A DNA stretch of 8,944 nt from Oscillospiraceae bacterium (GCA_017416665.1 JAFQBO010000405.1:1-8944); one strand, 5' to 3'. Shown: positions 1-7,416, counted from the first letter of the stretch. Notes: generated from the letters alone by a model not told the origin. Translations and numbers: made by a program.

Positions 1-750
1 TACCTGAAATTCTGTGCAGGAATCAAGGGCGTAAAGAGAGCGGAACGTGCCCAGCAGGTTGAAAATGCAATGGAAAAGCTCAAGGTAAAGGACGTTGAAA
101 ATCGTCTTATCCGAAACCTTTCCAAAGGTTACAGACAGCGTGTCGGCTTTGCACAGGCAATCATCGGAAACCCGAAATATCTCATTCTTGACGAACCTAC
201 TGTAGGTCTTGACCCGAATCAGGTTATTGAGGTACGAAATCTCATCAAGTCGCTAAAAAAAGAACATACTATTATATTAAGTTCTCATATTCTTGCTGAA
301 ATTCAGGCAGTCTGCGAAAAGGTAGTTATCATAAGTCATGGCGAAGTAAGGGCTGTGGACACAATTAAAAATCTTGAGAAAAATATGGGTGGTGCCCTTG
401 TTCTTATCATGAAGATCGCCGGAAACAAGGAAAAAATCACAGAGTGTATTTCGGCTGTAAAGGGTGTTGAAAATATTATCGACACAACATTTGAAAGTGA
501 AAATGTTTACACATACAAGGTTGAAATCGAATCTGATGACGTAAGAAAGACTATTATGTCATCACTCATTGCAGGCGACTTCTCAATCGAAGAGGTAACA
601 ACAGAAATGCCGAACCTCGAAGAAGTCTTTGTAAAGCTTACGGCACAGGCACCGAAAAAGAAAGGTCTTAAAGATCTTCTTAATGAAATGGACGATGAAA
701 ACCCATACTATAACGAGGACGCCGTTTCCTCAGAAAAGGAGGAAAACTGA
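1..750 (+). CDS. ABC transporter ATP-binding protein, GldA-like (5'-truncated)
   Basis: This is the ATPase of an ABC-2 type exporter, a cytoplasmic subunit that would power the permease encoded next. The frame is open from base 1, so the true start and the Walker A loop lie outside the window; 249 residues are visible. In fragment numbering there is an ABC signature LSKGYRQR (about 40-47, a common variant of LSGGQ), Walker B LILDEP (61-66), D-loop GLDP (69-72) and H-loop SSH (94-96). A regulatory C-terminal domain follows, then an acidic tail rich in Asp and Glu. The downstream GldF- and GldG-like genes place it in the gliding-type ABC family, which is widespread in non-gliding bacteria and whose substrate is unknown. 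The stop lies one base before the permease start, so translational coupling is likely. The family call is firm; the substrate cannot be inferred. Confidence 0.93.
   Translation, partial: YLKFCAGIKGVKRAERAQQVENAMEKLKVKDVENRLIRNLSKGYRQRVGFAQAIIGNPKYLILDEPTVGLDPNQVIEVRNLIKSLKKEHTIILSSHILAEIQAVCEKVVIISHGEVRAVDTIKNLEKNMGGALVLIMKIAGNKEKITECISAVKGVENIIDTTFESENVYTYKVEIESDDVRKTIMSSLIAGDFSIEEVTTEMPNLEEVFVKLTAQAPKKKGLKDLLNEMDDENPYYNEDAVSSEKEEN
736..742 (+). promoter_or_regulatory. Ribosome binding site deciding the permease start
   Basis: AAGGAGG lies 9 bases before the ATG at 752. It rules out the longer in-frame reading from 683, whose first 23 residues overlap the ATPase tail and have a non-membrane composition unlike the rest of the protein. 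Confidence 0.85.
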
Positions 751-751
751 T

Positions 752-1483
752 ATGTTTTCTATTTACAAAAAGGAGCTGCGTTCATACTACTGTTCACCGT
801 TTGCGTATGTTATTGCAGCATTATTCATGCTTGTTTTTTCAATTTCATTCATCTCGGGACTTTCAAATCTCGAAGGCTACCAGTACAAATTTTCATTCCC
901 TAACATCTTCTATAACAACTTCTTTTACTTCATCTTCTTAATCCCTGCTCTTACAATGAGAACTTTTGCAGATGAACGAAAAAGCGGTACTGAAGTTCTG
1001 CTTATGACAAGTCCGCTGAACGTTTTCCAGATTGTAATTGCAAAATTTCTGGCAGTTGCAACTGTCTTCCTGACAATGCTCGTTTTAACATTATTCTTCC
1101 CTCTCCTGACTGCCATGACAGGCGGCGTAATATGGTCAAGCCTTATATGCGGATATGCAGGATTCTTCTTCTGGGGACTTGTCTGTATCGCAATCGGAAT
1201 GCTTATGTCATCATTTACAGAAAGCCCGATTATTGCCGCCATTTTAAGTGAAGGTGCAATGATTATACTTATCTTTATCGACAACTTCAAAAACAGTGGT
1301 CTCTTTTCAAACCTTCCTAAGGTTGCACAGCTTATCGGTGCATTTTCAACCGAAGAAAGATTTATCAACTTCTCTCAGGGACTTTTCGGTATTGCCGATT
1401 TAATATTCTTTATTACAGCAACAGTGCTTTTTGTCGGACTTTGCATAATCTCAATCGAAAAAAGACGCTGGAGCAGGGGGTAA
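752..1483 (+). CDS. ABC-2 type transporter permease, GldF-like
   Basis: This is the integral membrane subunit that pairs with the upstream ATPase. It has 243 residues, a usual length for GldF-type permeases. It begins MFSIYKKEL, an amphipathic N-terminal stretch typical of the family, followed by about six hydrophobic helices. The motif TFADERKSGTEVLLMTSP after the second helix is the conserved cytoplasmic segment of ABC-2 permeases of this type. The last helix is followed by a positive tail (KRRWSRG), consistent with a cytoplasmic C-terminus. The start at 752 is chosen because of the strong AAGGAGG at 736-742 and the one-base gap from the ATPase stop. The GldG-like gene begins 6 bases after the stop. 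The family is confident; the transported substrate is unknown. Confidence 0.92.
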   Translation: MFSIYKKELRSYYCSPFAYVIAALFMLVFSISFISGLSNLEGYQYKFSFPNIFYNNFFYFIFLIPALTMRTFADERKSGTEVLLMTSPLNVFQIVIAKFLAVATVFLTMLVLTLFFPLLTAMTGGVIWSSLICGYAGFFFWGLVCIAIGMLMSSFTESPIIAAILSEGAMIILIFIDNFKNSGLFSNLPKVAQLIGAFSTEERFINFSQGLFGIADLIFFITATVLFVGLCIISIEKRRWSRG

Positions 1484-1489
1484 TTAAAC

Positions 1490-3037
1490 ATGAGTACAGT
1501 AAAAAAATCAAAAAAGAACTTAAAATTCACGTCTATTGCCTGGATGCTTGGAATCATGCTTACAGTAGCTGTAATACTTATAAATGTAGCAGTTTCCTTT
1601 TTTGACATCAAGCTTGACATGACTCCTAACAAGCTCTATACACTCAACGAAAATTCAACTGAATATCTTAACAATCTTGACAAGGAAGTTGAAATTTATC
1701 TCCTTATGGAGCTTGACGAAATTAAAAACTCTCAGGACGCCGATGAAATGATGGCATTCACAACAATGATGGAAGAATACGACAGTTTCGAAAAGGTTAC
1801 TCTTATTGACATCGATCCTGATACAAATCCTGACATTGTAAATAAACTCAATCCGGACGGCTATCTTAACATTTCATCCGGTGACATTATTGTAAAATGC
1901 GGTGAAAACGTAAGAAAAGTTCCTGCTTCCGAAATGTATATGTACAATTATTCCTATGATGATGATGGTAACGCAACAGCCGAAAGTGCTTATTTCCAGG
2001 GCGAAAACCTTGTTTCAGGTGCAATCAAGTCGGTAGTTGAAAACATCACACCTTCTGTTTACTTCCTTACCGGTCATGGTGAAAAGGCTGTTGACGAATA
2101 CTATACAAACTTCAAGAAAAACCTTAAAAACGTAAACTATGCCGTAAAGGAACTCAATCTTTCATCTGAATCTGCTGTTCCGGAAGATGCCGCAATCATT
2201 ATCGCAGCTGCTCCTCAGACAGACATTACAACAGATGAAAAAGAAAAACTTGATGTTTATCTCGACAACGGCGGAAACCTTTCACTCCTCATGTCACCTA
2301 ATCAGAGTAACGAAGATTATGAAAATCTCATTGAAATCATGCATGAATTCTGTCTCGGTATGGACTACAACAAAATTACTGAAACAGATGAATCAAGACA
2401 TATCTCAGGCGATAACTCCACTATCCTTGTTGAACTTTACAATCTTAATGAAGAAGAAGAAAGCGGTTCAACCGGTCTTGAGGGACTTGTTTCAGACGAT
2501 CTCAATCTCGACAGCGAAAAGCTTACCGACCTCACTTCAACACTTATCGAAGAAATGAGTTCATTCATTCCTTATATGCCTGCATCACGTTCATTCTTCA
2601 ACTATAATGGTGATAATTACGCAAGTCTTAACATATGTCCGCTTATCAAGACATATGATACAGCTGAAAGTATTCAGTATGGCGGTAATGAAGAAACTGA
2701 ATTCATGATGAACCCTCCTTTCTACCTTTCAGCGTATTCCGAAGACCCGACAAGAAACAATGCAAAGCTTGTTTTAATGGGTAACGCTGAATTTATTGAT
2801 GACGAACACCTTGCAGAAGGTCTTACAATCGTACCTCTCAATCTCTACCTTACTACAATTTCATGGATGGCAGACAGCAATATTGATATGAATATTCCTG
2901 CAAGAGAAAAAACATACGACTACATGACACTTGAAAGCAAGGAAGACACAAACTTTATTATCGGCATCATGGTTGCAGCACCAGTTGTTGTTGCACTTGC
3001 TGGTGTCCTCATATGGCTTAAAAGGAGAAATTCATAA
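1490..3037 (+). CDS. GldG-like ABC transporter auxiliary protein
   Basis: This 515-residue protein is the extracytoplasmic auxiliary component usually encoded beside GldA/GldF-type ABC genes (ABC_transp_aux family). It has one N-terminal membrane helix (about 15-37), then the family's characteristic opening DMTPNKLYTLNENS (43-56). A large outside domain follows, with the conserved YFLTGHGEKA motif (191-200) and GNAEFIDDEH (431-440), and then a C-terminal helix (about 489-510) ending KRRNS. Both ends are therefore cytoplasmic and the domain is exposed outside. An acidic, Ser-rich stretch near 320-345 is probably a flexible insert. The RBS AGGGGG (1475-1480) sits inside the end of the permease gene, 9 bases before ATG. 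Its TAA stop shares its last base with the next ATG at 3037, so coupling to the DUF4340 gene is expected. Its biochemical role in the complex is not established. Confidence 0.9.
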   Translation: MSTVKKSKKNLKFTSIAWMLGIMLTVAVILINVAVSFFDIKLDMTPNKLYTLNENSTEYLNNLDKEVEIYLLMELDEIKNSQDADEMMAFTTMMEEYDSFEKVTLIDIDPDTNPDIVNKLNPDGYLNISSGDIIVKCGENVRKVPASEMYMYNYSYDDDGNATAESAYFQGENLVSGAIKSVVENITPSVYFLTGHGEKAVDEYYTNFKKNLKNVNYAVKELNLSSESAVPEDAAIIIAAAPQTDITTDEKEKLDVYLDNGGNLSLLMSPNQSNEDYENLIEIMHEFCLGMDYNKITETDESRHISGDNSTILVELYNLNEEEESGSTGLEGLVSDDLNLDSEKLTDLTSTLIEEMSSFIPYMPASRSFFNYNGDNYASLNICPLIKTYDTAESIQYGGNEETEFMMNPPFYLSAYSEDPTRNNAKLVLMGNAEFIDDEHLAEGLTIVPLNLYLTTISWMADSNIDMNIPAREKTYDYMTLESKEDTNFIIGIMVAAPVVVALAGVLIWLKRRNS

Positions 3038-3135
3038 TGAAACGTTTAAAACTGGCAATTATCATCTTAGCGGCTGTACTGCTCCTGGCAGGCGGAATTT
3101 TCACTGTTGCCTACTTAGTCAATGACAAAGCCTAA
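3037..3135 (+). CDS. Detached membrane-anchor N-terminus of the DUF4340 protein
   Basis: This short 32-codon frame starts at an ATG that overlaps the upstream stop by one base and follows a good RBS (AAAGGAGA, 3021-3028, 8-base spacing). It encodes MKRLK followed by a hydrophobic helix (about residues 6-28) and VNDKA, then TAA at 3133-3135. The frame continues without a shift through KDAKAEEDKLT straight into the DUF4340 body that begins at 3169. It is therefore the expected N-terminal anchor of that protein, cut off by one nonsense codon directly after the membrane helix. It could be a true point mutation, a sequencing or assembly error, or, less likely, a site of stop readthrough. TAA also terminates neighbouring genes here, so a general reassignment of TAA is not supported. 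Confidence 0.8.
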   Translation: MKRLKLAIIILAAVLLLAGGIFTVAYLVNDKA

Positions 3136-3168
3136 AAAGATGCAAAGGCAGAAGAAGACAAACTTACA

Positions 3169-4407
3169 ATGTTTGATTTCAATGAGGACAATGTCGACAA
3201 AATTGAAATAAGCAACGACGGCGGTGACTATGTTGCCGAGTATATTTCCGGAACAGGCTGGAGTCTTACAAACACAGATGAATTTACTCTCAATGATGCT
3301 GTAGTAGCCTCAATGGCAACAAATATGTCGTCGCTTAAAGCCTCAAAGATCCTTGAAGACGAAGATCCTTCAAAATACGGCTTTGATACCCCCATAAAGG
3401 TAAGCTGTTATATCGGTGATGAAAAACACACAATTCTCGTGGGTGATGCTACTCCGACATATGAAAACTTCTACGCAATGAAGGAAAACGATGATAATAT
3501 CTACCTTATCGGATATTCAAACGGTGCTGTTTTATCGGCAAACAAAGACGAACTCAAACAGACATATATTTTTACATACAAATCTTACAATATCGATCAA
3601 TTTGCACTCTGGGAAGGCAAGGAATCCGATGAAAATGTTCTTTTCTCAATGAGCAAAGATGCAGACGATAATTGGTCAATGGAAAAGCCTTACAAGGACA
3701 ATTCAGTTTATTACACACAGGTTGACGAATTCCTGACAGATGCGGCAAAGGATCAGATTTCAACATTCGTTCAGGAAGGCTGTACAGAAGCAGAATACAG
3801 CAAGTTTGGATTTGACAATCCACAGTATGTGTTTGAAGTGTCTGCCGGAGAAGACAGCACAAAGGTGATTTTCGGTGATATGATAAACGATGGCGAAGAA
3901 ATGTACGGTTTATTTGTCGAAAGCGGACAGGTTGTTACGTTTATACCTACTGAAATATCACTGCTTAACTACAGCACACTCGACATGATGAATACCTCGG
4001 TATTCTCAACAGATATTTCAAATGTTGCAAATGTCAGTGTAACAATTAATAAAAATGAAGTTCTGCTTGATATGTCAGGCGGCGAAGAAAATTATCTCGT
4101 AAATAAAACAAACGTATCAGAAATCAGCGAAGACGCGAAATCAGCCTTTGTAACATTCTTCAACTCCTTCAATAACGCTTACTTTGAAGCTGATGAAAGA
4201 ACTGCTCAGCCATCAGGCGACCCGACAATAACAATCCAATATACTCAGACAAATAATATTGTTACTGTAATTGAATACATTCCTGTTCCAGATTCAGATA
4301 AGTATTATTCCATGAAAAACGGTGAATATACAGGTTTTGTCGTAGATGGTGAAATTATTGATGCTATCAGCAGTTCATATGAAAACCTTATGAATGAAAT
4401 CAAATAA
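3169..4407 (+). CDS. DUF4340 domain protein, body separated from its anchor
   Basis: The 412-residue body resembles DUF4340 proteins, which commonly follow gldG-like genes and are thought to act outside the membrane with that ABC complex; their biochemical role is unknown. Two related segments are visible. One is around residues 1-135, containing DPSKYGFDTPIKVSCYIGD and VGDATP. The other is around 200-270, with YSKFGFDNPQYVFEVSAGE and FGDMINDGEEMYG. This internal repetition is typical of the family. ATG 3169 is only the first Met after the in-frame TAA at 3133; upstream it has no strong Shine-Dalgarno (only GAAGAAG), so independent initiation would be weak. Without the upstream anchor the product would stay in the cytoplasm, the wrong compartment. 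The gene is best read as a nonsense-disrupted copy spanning 3037-4407. It ends in tandem TAA codons, with a terminator right behind. Confidence 0.82.
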   Translation: MFDFNEDNVDKIEISNDGGDYVAEYISGTGWSLTNTDEFTLNDAVVASMATNMSSLKASKILEDEDPSKYGFDTPIKVSCYIGDEKHTILVGDATPTYENFYAMKENDDNIYLIGYSNGAVLSANKDELKQTYIFTYKSYNIDQFALWEGKESDENVLFSMSKDADDNWSMEKPYKDNSVYYTQVDEFLTDAAKDQISTFVQEGCTEAEYSKFGFDNPQYVFEVSAGEDSTKVIFGDMINDGEEMYGLFVESGQVVTFIPTEISLLNYSTLDMMNTSVFSTDISNVANVSVTINKNEVLLDMSGGEENYLVNKTNVSEISEDAKSAFVTFFNSFNNAYFEADERTAQPSGDPTITIQYTQTNNIVTVIEYIPVPDSDKYYSMKNGEYTGFVVDGEIIDAISSSYENLMNEIK

Positions 4408-4413
4408 TAAAAT

Positions 4414-4443
4414 AAGATGCTCTGTTTTACAGGGCATCTTTTT
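4414..4443 (+). terminator. Rho-independent terminator of the ABC operon
   Basis: The 12-bp stem AAGATGCTCTGT / ACAGGGCATCTT contains one T-G wobble, has a TTT loop, and is followed by a run of five T (4439-4443). It lies six bases after the DUF4340 stop. Confidence 0.9.
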
Positions 4444-4539
4444 ATGCAAAAATTTATATTTGTGGGTGTCCCGACAGGACAATATCGGATTTAATTTAAG
4501 CGTAAATCATAGTTAATGCACGATGATTTATTGTGAGGT

Positions 4540-4559
4540 AAATTTATATTTGTCGGTGT
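4540..4559 (+). repeat. Internal extra copy of the element's terminal sequence
   Basis: AAATTTATATTTGTCGGTGT occurs here at the inner edge of the left arm. It repeats the outer left end (4450-4469, one mismatch) in direct orientation and the outer right end in inverted orientation (4870-4889, where the match covers the repeat minus its first base). Confidence 0.75.
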
Positions 4560-4580
4560 ATTTTTATTTTACAAAATTTC

Positions 4581-4651
4581 TGTAGAGGCGACCATTGGTC
4601 GCCCGTTTGAATTATAATATATTTTGCGGGCGAGCATTGCTCGCCCCTACA
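4581..4651. repeat. TGTAGRGGCGA palindromic module 1
   Basis: The outer ends TGTAGAGGCGA (4581-4591) and TCGCCCCTACA (4641-4651) are inverted copies. Each side also contains its own tight hairpin: GGCGACCA/TGGTCGCC (4587-4603) and GGGCGAGCA/TGCTCGCCC (4628-4646), both with a one-base centre. An AT-rich spacer separates them. Repeats opening with TGTAGGGGCG are common between genes in gut Firmicutes. Confidence 0.8.
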
Positions 4652-4675
4652 TGTAAATGACGTATTTCAATCATT

Positions 4676-4752
4676 TGTAGGGTGCGGCGCCCTCGACGTC
4701 CCTTTATAAATTATACGAAAATTACGGGCTGATGTAGGCATCAGCCCCTACA
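4676..4752. repeat. TGTAGGG palindromic module 2
   Basis: This second unit is bounded by TGTAGGG (4676-4682) and inverted CCCTACA (4746-4752). Its right half carries a hairpin GGGCTGATG / CATCAGCCC (4726-4734 and 4739-4747) with loop TAGG. The left half is GC-rich (contains GGCGCC) but less symmetrical. Bounds match module 1 while the inner sequence differs, as expected of a family with variable cores. Confidence 0.7.
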
Positions 4753-4901
4753 GATGATAGGTACGGAAAATAAAAATGTTTGTGCGATAAATAAAAATTT
4801 ACCTTACGATAACCCATCGTGCATTAAATTATATTAACGCTTAAATTAAATCCGAAAATGTTCGGTCGGGACACCGACAAATATAAATTCACCATATTTT
4901 C

Positions 4902-4932
4902 CAAAAACAAAAGGACGCCCGAAAGCGTCCTT
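4902..4932 (-). terminator. Rho-independent terminator of the GH26 gene
   Basis: Read on the minus strand, the 8-bp stem AAGGACGC / GCGTCCTT (4911-4918 and 4925-4932) with a six-base loop is followed by TTGTTTTTGG. It lies 12 bases after the mannanase stop. Confidence 0.87.
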
Positions 4933-4944
4933 TATAATATAAAA

Positions 4945-7416
4945 TTATTTTTCAAGATCATCTGCTGTAATTGTTTTGAGTAAGTATTCAATAAGCTTGA
5001 GAGTATCTGTTGAATCAACTACGCCATCGTGTGTAACATCAGCATTTGCAGCAGCTGTAGAATCCTTGAGTGGGAAAAGATCAGCATTTGCTATAAACTT
5101 TGAAAGAGCTGCTATGTCTGCTGTACCAACAGCATTATCACAGTTTACGTCACCCATCTTTGAAGGTGTACCGATTTCTACTGAAGGAGCTGTAGAAGGT
5201 TCTGTTGGATCTGTTTCTGTAGGGTCTGTAGAAGGTTCTGTAGGATCTGTTTCAGTTGGATCTGTAGATGGTTCAGTGGGATCGGTTGATGGAATTGGTG
5301 CTTCTATAACATAAGCGCCTTTAAGTGTTACATTTGAGTTTTCAATCTGTTCACCGGCACCATCATTAGTCCACCATACCTGAACTTCACCACTTCTGCT
5401 CAGATATACTTCACCAATAATGTTGTTTGCAAGTTTTTCATCTTCAACCTTGTCTTCACCGTTATTATATGAAATTTCATAAGGTGCTGTCATATCAACT
5501 TCAACTGTACCTGACTTAGTGATTTCCCACTGATATGCTACCCAGTAATCTGTGCCATCATATGTTACAGGAACACCTACACAGCCGTTTGAATATGTTA
5601 CAGCCTTATCTGCTTCCAGTTCAATGTAAATTTCATTTCCGATTGAAGAACCCATAGGTAATTCAAATGTATAACCTGCTGTTCCCTCACCGATTTCAGC
5701 TTCAACCTTAACTGTTTCATCCGGATCTGTTGTAGGTTCTGTCGGATCTGTTTCTGACGGATCTGTTGTCTCAGTAGGATCTGTCGGAGTAACTTCGCCT
5801 TCGATAAAGCCGTCGAGTGAGTATCCTGTATAAAGATCAGCAGGAAGTTCATCGAGTGTGATGCAGTAATCTGACTGATACATTGTCTTGAGATCTTCAG
5901 GATCGTTGAAGATTGGATTTGAAAGGAAGTTGATGTTATCGCTTCCGCCATCGTACCAAGGACAGAAATAGAGCCATGCAGCCTTTTCGCTTAAAATATT
6001 ATCAAGAGTTGGAATACTGTCATTTTCAGACATTGCAACCATCTTCTGTGACTTGTAAAGTTCAACGATCTTGTAGAATGTACTTGTGATAGCACTTACA
6101 TTGTGTTCAAGAACAGGCTGACCAGATGACCAGTTTGTACAGTTGTACTTATCATAAGCAACGAGGTCTACATATTCATCGCCAGGATACCAGTTTGCTG
6201 ATGTGTCATAAGCATAGCTGTTCCATTCCCAGATGATGTTGTGAAGATCGTAGTCATGAACGAGTGTGTTGTATGTGAGTTTCCAGAGTTCCTTGTAAAC
6301 TTCTGAACCATCCTGTCCCCAGAAGAACCATGAACCTGATTCACCGCCGCTGCCTTCAGCTTCGTGAAGTGGTCTTAAAATAATCGGAATATTTTCGTCC
6401 TGGAGTTTCTGAATTGACTGTGCAAGCTTATCGAGACAAGCCATCCAGTATTCTCTTTCCTTTGTACCTTCTTCAAGAATCTTTGATGTATCGAAAGTTG
6501 TTGCAGGATTTCCGTTATCGTCCTTTACGCCATATGTAGCCTGTGACCAGTCAACCTTTGTTACACCAAGTTCAAAATTTTCAAAGTCTTTTGGAACAGT
6601 TACATGCCATGATGCAGTAATAATACCGTTCTTGTTCTTTGCCCAGTCGATCATACGGTCTGTTGTACCATCTTCTGAACCATAAAGGATATTGGCTTCA
6701 TTAAGGTAGTCAAACGCTCTGATAGCAGGAAGTTCACCTGTTAAATCCTGAATATAGTTGAATTCATATTCAAAGTTATGCGGACCATACATATAGATTT
6801 CCTGCTGACCTGAAATGATGCCGTTTCCATATACGTCTTTGAGGTAGCACATAAGACGCTTTGCCTCCGGAATAGCTTCCTTGTCAGAAAGAATCTTAGG
6901 AGCGTCAAGTGAAGGAAGTGCCGCATCAGTAAGTGCAGTAACCTTGAGACAGTCGATATATGTCCAGCCCCAGCTTGATTTTACAGTTACAGTATTTGTA
7001 CCTGCTGTAAGCTTGAACATGCCAAGGTTTACGTCAACAAAGCCTGTTTTATTTTCAGCAAATGAAATCTGTCCCTGATCAACGCCGTTTACAAGAAGAT
7101 TGTGAATCTTGTCGCCATATGGTGCATACGCAGAGATTGTAAGGTTATACATACCTGTTTCTTCAACAGTAACATCAACAGATGCTGTTTCACCGGCATC
7201 CTGTAAGAACACAAAGCTACCGCCTGAGGCTTCAATAGCATTGCCTTCTCTGTCCTCGCCAACAAAAACTCTGTCAGCAGTACTGAGTGTACCTGTTTCA
7301 AATTCGTAAACATCTGCTGTTTCCGCAGTTGCAAAGTTTGAAACAACAAGACCGTTTACAGCACAAGCCGCTGAAATAAGTGCTGCAAGTGCCTTGCCAA
7401 AAAATTTTTTCTTCAT
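4945..7416 (-). CDS. Secreted dockerin-bearing GH26 beta-mannanase
   Basis: This 823-residue extracellular enzyme is predicted to cleave beta-1,4-mannan or glucomannan and to dock onto a cellulosome scaffoldin. The signal peptide is MKKKFFGK plus a hydrophobic core, with probable cleavage after ATA (residue 31). A CBM35-like module spans about 35-162 (opens VYEFETG, ends WGWTYIDCLKVTAL). The GH26 catalytic domain spans about 172-537, with the acid/base Glu352 in RPLHEAEG and the nucleophile Glu464 in MSENDS; both clan-A catalytic residues are present. Linker 1 (540-567) is followed by an unassigned beta-rich module (568-706), linker 2 (707-745) and a type I dockerin (755-815). The dockerin has two calcium loops: D756, N758, D760, D767 and D793, T795, D797, D804. 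ATG 7416 is preceded by GGGAGGA (7425-7431), 8 bases away. The gene stands alone with its own promoter and terminator. Mannanase activity is inferred from family; some GH26 enzymes have other specificities. Confidence 0.93.
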   Translation of the reverse strand: MKKKFFGKALAALISAACAVNGLVVSNFATAETADVYEFETGTLSTADRVFVGEDREGNAIEASGGSFVFLQDAGETASVDVTVEETGMYNLTISAYAPYGDKIHNLLVNGVDQGQISFAENKTGFVDVNLGMFKLTAGTNTVTVKSSWGWTYIDCLKVTALTDAALPSLDAPKILSDKEAIPEAKRLMCYLKDVYGNGIISGQQEIYMYGPHNFEYEFNYIQDLTGELPAIRAFDYLNEANILYGSEDGTTDRMIDWAKNKNGIITASWHVTVPKDFENFELGVTKVDWSQATYGVKDDNGNPATTFDTSKILEEGTKEREYWMACLDKLAQSIQKLQDENIPIILRPLHEAEGSGGESGSWFFWGQDGSEVYKELWKLTYNTLVHDYDLHNIIWEWNSYAYDTSANWYPGDEYVDLVAYDKYNCTNWSSGQPVLEHNVSAITSTFYKIVELYKSQKMVAMSENDSIPTLDNILSEKAAWLYFCPWYDGGSDNINFLSNPIFNDPEDLKTMYQSDYCITLDELPADLYTGYSLDGFIEGEVTPTDPTETTDPSETDPTEPTTDPDETVKVEAEIGEGTAGYTFELPMGSSIGNEIYIELEADKAVTYSNGCVGVPVTYDGTDYWVAYQWEITKSGTVEVDMTAPYEISYNNGEDKVEDEKLANNIIGEVYLSRSGEVQVWWTNDGAGEQIENSNVTLKGAYVIEAPIPSTDPTEPSTDPTETDPTEPSTDPTETDPTEPSTAPSVEIGTPSKMGDVNCDNAVGTADIAALSKFIANADLFPLKDSTAAANADVTHDGVVDSTDTLKLIEYLLKTITADDLEK
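5189..5292 (-). repeat. 36-bp tandem repeat encoding the dockerin linker
   Basis: Nearly three copies of a 36-base unit lie at about 5189-5224, 5225-5260 and 5261-5292. They encode a 12-residue Thr/Glu/Asp/Pro/Ser unit (TDPTEPSTDPTE). The first two copies differ at only a few bases. It forms the flexible, probably glycosylated linker before the dockerin, and its length could vary by slippage. Confidence 0.8.

Larger units (their letters stand above)
4451..4889. repeat. 439-bp MITE-like nested inverted-repeat element
   Basis: This non-coding element fills almost the whole gap between the convergent genes. Its left arm (4451-4545) and right arm (4795-4889) are both exactly 95 bases. By hand alignment they pair as inverted repeats with 14 mismatches and no gaps, about 85% identity. 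Each arm begins AATTTATATTTGT at the outer end and finishes GGTAAATTT at the inner end, and shares blocks such as CGGATTTAATTTAAGCG and TTAATGCACGATG. Weaker symmetry (ATTTTTATTTT) continues inward to about 4571 and 4767. The core holds two tandem palindromic modules (4581-4651 and 4676-4752). No reading frame of note and no obvious target-site duplication is visible at the ends. It looks like a non-autonomous mobile or repetitive intergenic element; I cannot name its family. Confidence 0.8.

Noticed and set aside
683..751. Longer N-terminal reading of the permease gene starting at 683
   Set aside because: It overlaps the ATPase coding end in another frame and has polar, arginine-rich composition. 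The ATG at 752 has the strong RBS and begins with the family-typical MFSIYKKEL.
925..1368. 147-residue minus-strand reading frame inside the permease gene
   Set aside because: It is antisense to a well-supported gene, has no RBS of note and no recognisable domain; a shadow frame.
2187..2558. 123-residue plus-strand frame inside the GldG-like gene
   Set aside because: It is out of frame within a well-supported gene, with low-complexity Leu/Ser/Lys composition.
3133..3135. TAA reassigned as a sense codon in this organism
   Set aside because: TAA is used as the normal stop for the permease, GldG-like, mannanase and helical protein genes in the same window.
4581..4752. Possible CRISPR-like repeat cluster
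   Set aside because: The units are palindromic modules in inverted order with different cores, not evenly spaced identical direct repeats, and no cas gene is present.
4976..5314. Plus-strand frame rich in SVGSV repeats
   Set aside because: It is the antisense reading of the mannanase linker repeat and dockerin; the repetition comes from the Thr/Asp/Pro linker.
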